DNA of 64,000 bases from positions 222,523-286,522 of the forward strand of contig JAXLQL010000010.1 in assembly GCA_046331625.1 (NCBI GenBank). The letters run 5' to 3'. Of the stretch, positions 48,795-56,741 are shown one piece after another (within the stretch, counting starts at the first letter, position 1; the number at the start of each line of letters is the position of its first letter). The notes below the pieces were generated by a model that did no database searches, had not been told where the DNA came from, and was given only the letters and a program-made list of their open reading frames with translations. Made by a program: the position numbers and the translations under genes. The stretch is from JAXLQL01 sp046331625. Its GTDB lineage: Bacteria > Acidobacteriota > Terriglobia > Bryobacterales > Bryobacteraceae.

Positions 48795-49304
48795 ATGCAA
48801 CCGAACGAGAATCTGATCCGCGAAAACCTCGACCTCTTGAATCAAGCGGTGGTGCTGCTCGAGCGAGTACCCGAAGACTCGCATACCAATGAGGTGCTGG
48901 GTCAAAAGATGGGCAAGCAGATGCGGCACGTTCTCGAGTTTTATGACTGTTTCCTCGCGAACCTGCCCTCGTTGCATGTCGACTACTCCGCACGCAACCG
49001 CGACATCGCTATCGAGAATGACCGCTTCATCGCCGCAGCCAAGGCTCGCGAACTCGTGGACGCGCTCGCCGCATGCGATGACGTGCGATCCGATGGCGTA
49101 GTCTGGGTCCGGACCGAAGAAGGCGAAGATTTCACCATGTCGAGCGTCGGCCGGGAGCTGCAAACGCTGGCCTCCCACACGACGCACCATTTCGCGATCA
49201 TTGCTCTCCTCCTCCGCATGCAGGGAATCGAAGTCGACCGCGAGTTCGGAGTCTCGCAATCGACGATCCAATATTGGAAGAAGCTCGAGAAGGTGGCCGC
49301 GTAA
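48795..49304 (+). CDS. DinB-like four-helix protein
   Basis: 169 aa. Helices LNQAVVLLERVPEDSHTNEV, MGKQMRHVLEFYDCFLANLP, ARELVDALAACDDVRSDGVV and RELQTLASHTTHHFAIIALL match the DinB/YfiT bundle, and the metal-binding histidines are represented by His46-like H in MRHVL and the HTTHH pair. The family uses metal to act on thiols or mycothiol-like cofactors, or has unknown function. The last base of its stop codon is the first base of the next ATG (TAATG), so it is coupled with the NRDE gene. Confidence 0.8.
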   Translation: MQPNENLIRENLDLLNQAVVLLERVPEDSHTNEVLGQKMGKQMRHVLEFYDCFLANLPSLHVDYSARNRDIAIENDRFIAAAKARELVDALAACDDVRSDGVVWVRTEEGEDFTMSSVGRELQTLASHTTHHFAIIALLLRMQGIEVDREFGVSQSTIQYWKKLEKVAA

Positions 49305-50023
49305 TGTGTACCGTCACGTGGGCGATGAGCGATGACGGCTTCGATCTGCTCTGCAATCGCGACGAGGCCCGTAGCCGCGAAGTGGCCTTCTCTCCGGGCG
49401 TCCACACGCAGCGCGGCGTGCGTTACGTCTCGCCAGTGGATGGCCGCCACGGCGGCACTTGGATCGCAGCCAATGAGTTCGGCTTGGCGTTGTGCCTGAC
49501 CAACGGCGTGCGCGGTGGCCACGGCGCCAAGCGGCCCGGATCCACGAGTCGTGGACTCCTCGTCACGGAATGGATCGATGCGGCCGGCATGAGCGACGTG
49601 GTGCAGCGCGCAAGCGCCACCGAACTCGCGGAGTTCGCTCCCTTCACCATGGCGATTCTCGACCCCGGGATCGGCTCGGCGGTGCTAGAGTGGGACGGCG
49701 AGCACAAGGTGTTTCATCCCTCTGGAGAATGGTTCCTGCCGCTGAGCTCTTCCTCTTGCGAGCCTGACGCCGCTCTCGAATCGCGGCAGCGATTGTTCGC
49801 GCGCATGGGTCCGGCGAGCGCGGCGGAGCTCTATCGTTTCCATGAGAGCCACGAACCGCACGCTGGCGCACGATCGTGCTGCATGCATCGCGCCGACGCC
49901 GAGACCGTGAGCTTCTCGTGGTTGCGTGTCGGCGGTGATCGCGTGGACCTCTTTTACGTGCCCGGCGCGCCCTGCCAATGGAAGCAAGGCCAGCACGCGA
50001 CCCTCTTACGGGTGAGTCAATGA
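49304..50023 (+). CDS. NRDE / TANGO2-family protein
   Basis: 239 aa. It starts MCTVTWAMSDDGFDLLCNRD with the defining NRDE motif directly followed by EARSR, and the N-terminal Cys2 typical of Ntn-hydrolase-like members. Later motifs are GRHGGTWIAANEFGLALCLT and GARSCCMHRADAETVSFSWL. The family includes eukaryotic TANGO2 (haem/lipid handling); bacterial function is not known. ATG 49304 overlaps the DinB stop by one base and exposes Cys2 as the second residue, which decides the start. Confidence 0.85.
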   Translation: MCTVTWAMSDDGFDLLCNRDEARSREVAFSPGVHTQRGVRYVSPVDGRHGGTWIAANEFGLALCLTNGVRGGHGAKRPGSTSRGLLVTEWIDAAGMSDVVQRASATELAEFAPFTMAILDPGIGSAVLEWDGEHKVFHPSGEWFLPLSSSSCEPDAALESRQRLFARMGPASAAELYRFHESHEPHAGARSCCMHRADAETVSFSWLRVGGDRVDLFYVPGAPCQWKQGQHATLLRVSQ

Positions 50024-50046
50024 CGGCAACCGATTCTGCTCGAATT

Positions 50047-50085
50047 GTGGGGCAGGCTTCAGGCTGCGCGGGACTTCAGTCCCGC
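50047..50085 (+). repeat. Palindromic repeat unit 5
   Basis: GTGGG, then GCAGGCTTCAGGCTGC (one mismatch) and GCGGGACTTCAGTCCCGC. It lies 23 bp after the NRDE gene and 24 bp before the preferred start of the ATP-grasp gene, and is read through by that gene's open frame. Confidence 0.9.
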
Positions 50086-50109
50086 TCGGTTTGGCGCCTT
50101 CGTCGCAGG

Positions 50110-51084
50110 ATGCTCGGCCGTCTTCTGCGCATCGTGCGGTGGGAGTTCTGGCCCATCTGGGCGATGTACCTTCCGCTCGCGCCCTACCTGCTTTGGCTTG
50201 CGATCCGGCATCGCTCCACCCGCGTGTTCATGGCGTCGAACCCCGGCATGTTCTCGGGTGGACTGGTGGGCGAATCGAAACCCGGCATCCTCGCCGAACT
50301 CGCCAAGCGCGCACCTGAGTTCACACCCGCCTTTCGCGTCGTCCGCCGCGGAGGACAAATCGAGGCGGAAATGTTTCCCGTGGTCGCCAAGCCGGACCGT
50401 GGCGAACGCGGCCAAGGCGTGCGCGTCATCCGCTCGCAGGCGGATCTCGATGCCTACCTCGCGGCCGCTCCTTGCGACACAATTCTGCAGGAATATGTTT
50501 CGGGGCTCGAATTCGGCATCGGTTGCATGCGCCGCCCGGGCGCGGAGTCGTTCGAGATCACCTCGCTCACGCACAAAACATTTCCAATCGTCGTTGGCGA
50601 CGGCATCCACACGCTCGAAGACCTGGTGCTGCGCGACCCGCGAGCGGTGTGCCTCGCGCAACGCTACGCAATGGAACTAGGTCCGCGCGCCAAAGAGGTC
50701 CCGGCACCGGGAGTCGAAGTACAACTCGTCGAGATCGGCTCGCACAGCCGCGGCTCGATCTTCCTCGATGCCTCGCGGCTCGGGACGCCGCAGCTCACAG
50801 CCGCGATCGCCCGCGTAGCGAAAGCGCATCCTGGATTTCACATCGGTCGCTTCGACCTGCGGTCGCCGTCGATCGAAGCGCTGCAACGCGGCGAGTTCCG
50901 GGTGCTCGAGCTCAACGGCGTTGCCGCCGAGCCGGTCCACATCTACGACCCTGCCGTGTCGATGGTCTCCGCGTATCGAGCTCTCGCCGCGCACTGGCGC
51001 TGGGCCTTCGCGATCGGGGCGGCTAATCGCAAGGCTGGAACAATCCCAGCCCATTGGGTTGACGTGCTGCGCGCAATACACTAG
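50110..51084 (+). CDS. ATP-grasp domain protein
   Basis: 324 aa. A hydrophobic N-terminal stretch (IWAMYLPLAPYLLWLAI) is followed by an ATP-grasp fold: FPVVAKPDRGERGQGVRVIR (Lys and glycine-rich loop), TILQEYVSGLEFGIGCMRRP, FPIVVGDGIHTLEDLVLRDP, IGRFDLRSPSIEALQRGEFR and VLELNGVAAEPVHIYDPAV, with the metal-binding Glu-x-Asn in LELNG. Enzymes of this shape ligate a carboxylate to an amine or thiol. Substrate unknown. ATG 50110 is chosen because earlier starts run through the palindromic repeat and into the NRDE gene. The frame ends at the edge of an accessory region. Confidence 0.8.
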   Translation: MLGRLLRIVRWEFWPIWAMYLPLAPYLLWLAIRHRSTRVFMASNPGMFSGGLVGESKPGILAELAKRAPEFTPAFRVVRRGGQIEAEMFPVVAKPDRGERGQGVRVIRSQADLDAYLAAAPCDTILQEYVSGLEFGIGCMRRPGAESFEITSLTHKTFPIVVGDGIHTLEDLVLRDPRAVCLAQRYAMELGPRAKEVPAPGVEVQLVEIGSHSRGSIFLDASRLGTPQLTAAIARVAKAHPGFHIGRFDLRSPSIEALQRGEFRVLELNGVAAEPVHIYDPAVSMVSAYRALAAHWRWAFAIGAANRKAGTIPAHWVDVLRAIH

Positions 51085-51469
51085 GAGTAGCTTCCTAGTT
51101 GCCAGTCACTGGGAAGTAGGCGCCGCAGGCCGTTCAAGTAGGCTACAGCTTGCGGGTACCCCTTAAGGGGTGGATGGACCGACTCGCAATGAAAGCATTG
51201 AGTCCATTGCACTCGGGGGGAATTGCGTCCACAAGACGATTCCAGGTATCATAGAGGCGATGCAGTGATCAACGATCATTGCAGGAACGTCCCTGGATAC
51301 GTACCAGGGAGTTCAGCGACGAGTGGAGTAGCCTTGAGTGCTTGGCTCGCGCTTTGGCGAGCCCGGAATTTTGCATTCCTTCGCCCGACCAAGTCCCAGG
51401 GCCGTACTACTCGCTAGCTTAGGTGGCTCGCGTCGTTTCTTGCTTAGGGGCCCCTTATCTTTGGGGCCC
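51085..51469. other. Non-coding stretch rich in inverted repeats
   Basis: No convincing gene in 385 bp. It has several short palindromes: ACCCCTTAAGGGGT near 51155; TGCAGTGATC / GATCATTGCA at 51261-51283; CCCTGG / CCAGGG near 51292; and AGGGGCCCC / GGGGCCCTT near 51450-51472, which straddles the end of the downstream minus-strand gene and may act as its (T-poor) terminator. Base composition is less GC-rich than the flanks. I see no tRNA or recombinase. Confidence 0.45.
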
Positions 51470-52222
51470 TTACGCTATTTTTCGAGTGCCTGAACCTCGG
51501 GCTCGGACGTGGGCGTCTGGGTAGATGTTGACGTGACCGTCAACACGCCAGACGGCAACAGGCGTAGAGATCCTCCATCCTTCAGCTGTCACGTCCCAGT
51601 GGCAACCCTTCCTGAGTTGGTATCCCGCGACCTGAAGAGAATCAGATCCATGGTAGTCGTGGGTATTAAGGACCCATCGAGTTCCTTTGTCGTCGGTTCT
51701 ATCAGCGCCGAAACCGTATTGATCATCGAAGGATCGGCGGCGTTGGCGGTTTTCAAGGCCTACACCGACTCCGGAAAACACATGGAACGGTAGACACCTG
51801 GGATCGTGCTCGCCCTCACATTCGATGCGCTTGCACCAACTCGCGAATGCTCCAACCCACGATTCGTTCGCTGAATCATTCGCAATCCGAACCCAACAGC
51901 CTTTATATTCCACGAAGCGCCGCAGTGGAACATGTCGATTGAACTTGAGAGCATCGGCTTGGTTGGGATCCAGCGCCACTCTGGGATCCCTTCCCACGAC
52001 GAGTGTCGCCACTCGGGAGCGATGAACTCGCGGATAGAGGCCCATCGCAACGTCTCTCGCAATGAGCGGTATGGGTCGTCCACTAGGTGCACGGATCGTG
52101 GTTACGGATCTGGGATGAAAGTGCCAGCCTCGGCTCTCACACACAGTCGAAATGGCTTTGCGCAACGCGCTCGTAGAATCCCGCTCTTCGCGAAGAAAGA
52201 ACAGGTTTACGTCAGTACTCAT
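51470..52222 (-). CDS. Unrecognised protein of the OST-HTH module (250 aa)
   Basis: 250 aa, no signal or membrane segment. It starts MSTDVNLFFLREERDSTSAL; the middle has YPRVHRSRVATLVVGRDPRV, and the C-terminal half holds a His/Cys/Trp-rich part: WCKRIECEGEHDPRCLPFHV, VLNTHDYHGSDSLQVAGYQL, RKGCHWDVTAEGWRIST and VWRVDGHVNIYPDAHVRARG. The conserved-looking WDV and NIYPDAHVR pieces suggest an enzymatic or nucleic-acid-binding domain, but I cannot name the family. The start lies inside the end of the upstream OST-HTH gene (11-base overlap), so they form a coupled two-gene unit. Confidence 0.65.
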   Translation of the reverse strand: MSTDVNLFFLREERDSTSALRKAISTVCESRGWHFHPRSVTTIRAPSGRPIPLIARDVAMGLYPRVHRSRVATLVVGRDPRVALDPNQADALKFNRHVPLRRFVEYKGCWVRIANDSANESWVGAFASWCKRIECEGEHDPRCLPFHVFSGVGVGLENRQRRRSFDDQYGFGADRTDDKGTRWVLNTHDYHGSDSLQVAGYQLRKGCHWDVTAEGWRISTPVAVWRVDGHVNIYPDAHVRARGSGTRKIA

Positions 52223-53039
52223 GCTTTCCCATGGATTTACGTGCATTAGACGCGCGGAAAGCAGTCAACGGAGATATTCGAAGATCTAGCAACTCTTCCT
52301 TCGACATCGCCTTCACACAGTCGAGGACGAATTCTCGAAGCGATTCTACTTGGTCGCTCAACGAGGCCGATTCCTGAGGGGGAGGCGCAGTAATCGCAGG
52401 CGGCGCTATGGAATTGGTTGTGAACCACTCTTGGAGACGACCGGCAACCTTGCGCTTCAAGTGGCTATTCCAGACCGGTCGTAACATTTGAGGCAGCGCA
52501 GCCGTCGGAAGTCGATTCTGTCGCCACTCTTCAGCCCTCGACGCGTCGGCTCCTCCGCGTTCAGGATGCAAGCTAAGGAATTCGGCTCGCCACTGATCGA
52601 GCTCAGCCTGGGAAATAGTGGGGATCATCGGGCCGGTGTCTTCCGGTCTCGCCGGCCGTGCACACTGTTCCGACGCATCCCAGACGTACTTGAGGCCACT
52701 CGAGTAGTCGAGAATGGCACGCCAAAGGTCGGAACGGACTTGGTTGCCTCGAACCGAATGCCGTACCTTCCCTTCTGCGCCACTGGGCTCCTCAGCCTTA
52801 AGAATGATGAAGGGCGGTTGAGCCGTTTCATCGATCCTGACAATGTCGCCTGCCTTATTGACGAAATCCCGAAAGGACGCTGCCCCGAAATCCGCTTCCT
52901 TGAACTTGTTCGCAGTCAACATCAGCAGCCGATTCTTCAAGACTGGGCTTCTCATAGCCCACCAGTCGGACTTGCCCGACTGGCGCGCCAGAGCGAACGC
53001 ACGTTGAATCAGTTCAGCGGCTTTGGTTGTCTCGTCCAT
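52212..53039 (-). CDS. OST-HTH/LOTUS-like domain protein
   Basis: 275 aa. Residues ~1-80 (LIQRAFALARQSGKSDWWAM, then SPVLKNRLLMLTANKFKEAD and FGAASFRDFVNKAGDIVRID) have the helix/turn pattern of an OST-HTH (LOTUS) domain, which in bacteria is usually fused to PIN/NYN-type RNases and is thought to bind RNA. Further on are RSDLWRAILDYSSGLKYVWD and a helical C-terminal region. No nuclease motif is visible in this protein. Start ATG 53039 is preferred; 53075 adds 12 residues. With the 250-aa gene behind it, it makes a small accessory module inserted between the ATP-grasp gene and serA. Confidence 0.62.
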   Translation of the reverse strand: MDETTKAAELIQRAFALARQSGKSDWWAMRSPVLKNRLLMLTANKFKEADFGAASFRDFVNKAGDIVRIDETAQPPFIILKAEEPSGAEGKVRHSVRGNQVRSDLWRAILDYSSGLKYVWDASEQCARPARPEDTGPMIPTISQAELDQWRAEFLSLHPERGGADASRAEEWRQNRLPTAALPQMLRPVWNSHLKRKVAGRLQEWFTTNSIAPPAITAPPPQESASLSDQVESLREFVLDCVKAMSKEELLDLRISPLTAFRASNARKSMGKHEY

Positions 53040-53114
53040 GAACGTTGGCAGTTTACCACTAAAGCGGCCGGTCAAGCTCCAGTCCGATAGTGAACGCTCT
53101 CTCCGGCAGCACCC

Positions 53115-54695
53115 CTACGCCGGCAAATCCACCGTCCGCGCCACCAACACCGCCGGATGCTTCCGCAGTTCCTCGAGCACTCCGTCTGAAACCACCGTAT
53201 CCGTCTCCACCAAGGCGATCGCGCCGCGATCCTTGTCCACATTCTGCCGGCCCAGCGTGAAGTTCGCGATGTTGACGGTGTTCTTCCCCATCACGTTCCC
53301 CACATGTCCGATCACACCGGGCACGTCCCGATTCTTCAGGAACGTGATGTGTCCGCTCAGCGCCGCTTCGATCATGATGCCGTCCACTTGCACCAAACGC
53401 GGCTTGTCGAGCACCAGCGCTCCTTCCACCAGCGTCGTTCCCTTGTCGGTCACCAACTCGATCTGCAGCGAATCCACGTAGCTGCCCCGAGTCTCGCGCC
53501 GCTCTTCCACGGCCAGTCCACGCGACTCCGCGATCGGCAGCGCATTCACGATATTCGGCCGCTGCGCCGAAGACCTCGCCAGCACGCCCGCCAACCCCGC
53601 ATTGCGGACCAGTTGCGTGTTCATCTCGGCCATGCGTCCGCGATAAGTGAACCGCACCGACTTCGGATTCCCATCGGCAACGTGCGACACGAACGCGCCG
53701 AGCTTCTCCGCCACAGCGAGCCACGGACCAATCGCCTTGAACTGATCCGGCGAAAGCGCCGGCATGTTCACCGCATTGATCGCGACGCCGTTCGTCAGGT
53801 ACTGCACCATCTGTTCGGCGATCCGCACGCCGACGATCTCCTGCGCCTCTTCGGTCGACCCGCCGATGTGCGGCGACGCGATCAGATTCTCGCAAGCCAG
53901 CAACGCTTCGCCCGCGGCTGGCGGCTCCGGATCGAACACATCGAGTCCCGCGCCGGCCACCTTCCCGGAAGTCAGCCCGGTAGTCAACGCCGTCTGGTCG
54001 ATCAACTCACCGCGCGCGCAGTTGATGATCCGCACGCCGTCTTTCATCTTCGCGATGGCCGCCGCGTTCACCATGCCGCGCGTTTCCGGCGTCACGCCCA
54101 CGTGCAGCGAGATGTAGTCAGCGCGCGAGTAGAGAGTGTCGAGGTTGACTAACTCCACGCCCATGTCCACAGCCATCGCCGAGTTGACGAACGGATCCGT
54201 ACCGATCACCGTCATCTCGAACGCCTTGGCTCGCTTCACCACTTCGCGCCCGATATTTCCAAGCCCAACCACGCCGAGCGTCTTACCGCGCAGTTCGTTC
54301 CCGAGGAACTTCTTCTTCTCCCACTTGCCGCTCTTGGTGGAGGCGCTCGCCTGCGGAACCGCACGAGCCAGTGACAGCATCATCGCGATCGTATGCTCGG
54401 CAACGGAGACCGCATTGCCGCCCGGCGTGTTCATCACCAGCACGCCCGCCGCTGTAGCCGCGTTCATGTCGACGTTGTCCACGCCGACTCCCGCTCGCCC
54501 GATCACGCGCAACTTGGGGGCTTTGTCGAGTACTTCTTTGTTCACCTTCACCGCGCTGCGAACCACCAGTGCATCGCAATCGGCCAAATGCGGCGCGTAC
54601 TCTTTCGGGTTCGAGACCACCACGTCCCACCCGGCCACCGCCTGGAACTGAGAGATGGCCGCTGGGGCCAAGGGTTCAGCTATGAGTATCTTCAT
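53115..54695 (-). CDS. serA: D-3-phosphoglycerate dehydrogenase (long ACT-containing type)
   Basis: 526 aa, the length of type I SerA. The N-terminal substrate domain (MKILIAEPLAPAAISQFQAV) is followed by the NAD motif TLGVVGLGNIGREVVKRAKA and the catalytic set Arg in INCARGELIDQTAL, Glu in LDVFDPEPPAAGEA and His in IASPHIGGSTEEAQ. The allosteric-substrate-binding domain follows, then a C-terminal ACT domain (NRDVPGVIGHVGNVMGKNTV). It oxidises 3-phosphoglycerate to phosphohydroxypyruvate, the first step of serine synthesis, with likely serine feedback through ACT. It is four bases downstream of an aminotransferase gene that could perform the next step. Confidence 0.97.
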   Translation of the reverse strand: MKILIAEPLAPAAISQFQAVAGWDVVVSNPKEYAPHLADCDALVVRSAVKVNKEVLDKAPKLRVIGRAGVGVDNVDMNAATAAGVLVMNTPGGNAVSVAEHTIAMMLSLARAVPQASASTKSGKWEKKKFLGNELRGKTLGVVGLGNIGREVVKRAKAFEMTVIGTDPFVNSAMAVDMGVELVNLDTLYSRADYISLHVGVTPETRGMVNAAAIAKMKDGVRIINCARGELIDQTALTTGLTSGKVAGAGLDVFDPEPPAAGEALLACENLIASPHIGGSTEEAQEIVGVRIAEQMVQYLTNGVAINAVNMPALSPDQFKAIGPWLAVAEKLGAFVSHVADGNPKSVRFTYRGRMAEMNTQLVRNAGLAGVLARSSAQRPNIVNALPIAESRGLAVEERRETRGSYVDSLQIELVTDKGTTLVEGALVLDKPRLVQVDGIMIEAALSGHITFLKNRDVPGVIGHVGNVMGKNTVNIANFTLGRQNVDKDRGAIALVETDTVVSDGVLEELRKHPAVLVARTVDLPA

Positions 54696-54699
54696 GTCG

Positions 54700-55872
54700 C
54701 TATGCGTTCACCGTCTGTCGAACACCGGCAACTTCCGCGTAGACTTCCTGCACCGCCGCCACACCCGCGCCGAGACGCACCGGATGGCCATTCGCGATCA
54801 GGATCAGCTCGAGCGCTCCAACCACCGCGAACAAATCGGCGAAGTCGAAATAGCCGAGATGCGCGATGCGGAAAATCTGCCCCTTCATCGTGCCTTGCCC
54901 GTTGGCGATGATCATGCCGAAGCGCTCGCGGAAGCCCTTCACGATCTTGCCCGAGTCCATGCCAGCCGGAGCTTTGATCGCCGTCACCGCTGCGCCCGGG
55001 CTGCCTGCCGAGAACAATTCGAGGTCCAGCGCCTTGGCCGCCGCGCGCGTCGCCTTGGCCAGCAGTTGCGCGTTCTCGATCAGCTTGTCCATGCCGATCG
55101 ACTTCACGTACTTCAACGCTTCTGCCAGCGCGAGGATGATCGAAGTCGCCGGAGTCCAGCTCGACTCGCCGCCCGCCGCGTTCTTTGCTTCCTTCTTCAG
55201 GTTGAAATAGAACCTCGGCAGCTTCGCCGTCTCGGCGCTTTTCCAGGCCTTTGGACTGATCGAAAGGAACGCGAGACCAGGCGGAATCATGAACGCCTTC
55301 TGCGATCCGCCGATCACGATGTCGAGCCCCCACTCTTCGATCTTCAGCGGCATGGTGCCCAGGCCCGTAATGGCGTCGATGATGAAGAGCGCATCCGTCT
55401 TTGCCACCAGCTTGCCCATCGCTTCGATGTCGTGCGCCGCGCCCGTCGAAGTCTCGGAAGCTTGCACGAACACGCCTTTGGCATCGGGATTCGCGGCGAG
55501 CGCGTCGGCCAACTCGGCCGGCGTCACGTGATCGCCGTATTCCTTCTTGATCACCACCGCGTTCAGTCCGAACGCCTTCGCGATGTCGACCCAACGTTCG
55601 CCGAACTTGCCGGCGCAGCAAATGATCGCCTTGTCACCGGCAGAAAACAGATTCGAAACAGACGCTTCCATCGCGCCCGATCCCGACGCCACCAACGGCA
55701 CGACGTCATAGGATGTGCCCATCACAGCCTTCAAATCCGCCAGCGCGGACTTGTACACATTGCGAAAATCTTCGGTACGATGATGCAGGTCCGACGCCAT
55801 CATGGCATGCAGCGCCGGTGGATAAAGAGGGGTCGGCCCCGGAGTAAGGAGACGTTGCTTCTTGATGTACAT
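54700..55872 (-). CDS. Class V PLP aminotransferase (alanine-glyoxylate / serine-pyruvate type)
   Basis: 390 aa. It starts MYIKKQRLLTPGPTPLYPPA, typical of the AGXT/SPT family. VVPLVASGSGAMEASVSNLF, FVQASETSTGAAHDIEAMGK and ALFIIDAITGLGTMPLKIEE follow, then the PLP Lys in IVIGGSQKAFMIPPGLAFLS (near residue 190). It may transaminate glyoxylate, pyruvate or phosphohydroxypyruvate; the position directly upstream of serA suggests it serves serine/glycine synthesis, perhaps in place of a canonical SerC (inference). ATG 55872 is chosen by homology; the frame is open another 16 codons. Confidence 0.9.
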   Translation of the reverse strand: MYIKKQRLLTPGPTPLYPPALHAMMASDLHHRTEDFRNVYKSALADLKAVMGTSYDVVPLVASGSGAMEASVSNLFSAGDKAIICCAGKFGERWVDIAKAFGLNAVVIKKEYGDHVTPAELADALAANPDAKGVFVQASETSTGAAHDIEAMGKLVAKTDALFIIDAITGLGTMPLKIEEWGLDIVIGGSQKAFMIPPGLAFLSISPKAWKSAETAKLPRFYFNLKKEAKNAAGGESSWTPATSIILALAEALKYVKSIGMDKLIENAQLLAKATRAAAKALDLELFSAGSPGAAVTAIKAPAGMDSGKIVKGFRERFGMIIANGQGTMKGQIFRIAHLGYFDFADLFAVVGALELILIANGHPVRLGAGVAAVQEVYAEVAGVRQTVNA

Positions 55873-56001
55873 GAACTTCGAGCAGGCTGCTCTGGATACA
55901 CTTCGGGACGCACCGTTCAACCGCTTGCATGGGGGCTTGCAACGGGGCGATCCGGAAGCAAAAGTTCCGAACAGCGCTGGAAGCTACTAGAATACCAAAT
56001 G

Positions 56002-56448
56002 ATGCCTCTTCTGGACCGCATTCAAAAAGACATGGTCGAGGCCATGAAGTCGAAAGACGAGCTTCGCCTCAGCGCCGTCCGCATGATCAAGACCGCTCTC
56101 ATGAAGTACAAGGCCGACTCGATGAAAGAAGCCGACGAGCAGGCCGAAATGCAGATCCTCAACGTGCTGCTCAAACAGCGGCGCGAATCGGCCGACATGT
56201 TCCGCAAAGGCGGTCGCGAAGACTCCGCGCTCAAGGAAGAAGCCGAGGCCAAACTCATCGAAGGCTACATGCCGGCATCGGCTAGCGAAGCCGACATCGA
56301 AGCCGCCATCTCCGCCGCGCTCGCCGAAACGGGAATCACCGCGGCCAAGCAGATGGGCCTGGTGATGAAAGCCGTGCAAGCCAAACTCACCGGCAAACGC
56401 GTCGACGGCAAAGCCCTCGCTGAGAGAGTGAAATCGCGCCTGAGCTGA
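56002..56448 (+). CDS. GatB/YqeY domain protein
   Basis: 148 aa. MPLLDRIQKDMVEAMKSKDE then LRLSAVRMIKTALMKYKADS, VLLKQRRESADMFRKGGRED, EAEAKLIEGYMPASASEADI and KQMGLVMKAVQAKLTGKRVD define the YqeY family (C-terminal-like helical domain of the GatB amidotransferase subunit), a presumed tRNA-binding module. Two ATGs in tandem (55999 and 56002) are equally possible. Divergent from the aminotransferase gene with about 126 bp between them. The ~290 bp that follow hold only a palindromic repeat. Confidence 0.93.
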   Translation: MPLLDRIQKDMVEAMKSKDELRLSAVRMIKTALMKYKADSMKEADEQAEMQILNVLLKQRRESADMFRKGGREDSALKEEAEAKLIEGYMPASASEADIEAAISAALAETGITAAKQMGLVMKAVQAKLTGKRVDGKALAERVKSRLS

Positions 56449-56687
56449 GGCAGTCCCATCGAGTCGCCTCCGTTCCGGAGATTCTCCGTGTCACGCTGGC
56501 CTTGGCCAGCGCGGGACTTGACTCTTCTGACGCGAGCACACCAGCCTCCTGGATTACAGTTCAGTCCCGATGCACTACTACCCTTCCGTTTTCTCTTCAG
56601 TCGCGCCGATTTGTCGGGTGCCAGCTTCAGTCTCCGAGTAGGGTGGGCTGAACGCTCGGTGTCTCGGGATTGCAGTTCAGCCCCAGT

Positions 56688-56726
56688 GTGGGGCAGACTT
56701 TAGTCTGCGCGGGACTTCAGTCCCGC
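56688..56726 (+). repeat. Palindromic repeat unit 6
   Basis: GTGGG, GCAGACTTTAGTCTGC and GCGGGACTTCAGTCCCGC. It ends 16 bp before the start of the oxidoreductase pseudogene. The remainder of the gap 56449-56687 shows nothing I can name. Confidence 0.92.
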
Positions 56727-56741
56727 CCGGGGCGCACCATC

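Noticed and set aside
51223..51417. 64-aa plus-strand frame in the palindrome-rich gap
   Set aside because: No ribosome site, no family, and it spans several inverted repeats; treated as non-coding.
54655..56448. 597-aa frame ending in the YqeY-like protein
   Set aside because: All but the last 148 residues are antisense to serA's end and the aminotransferase gene; the real start is at 55999-56002.
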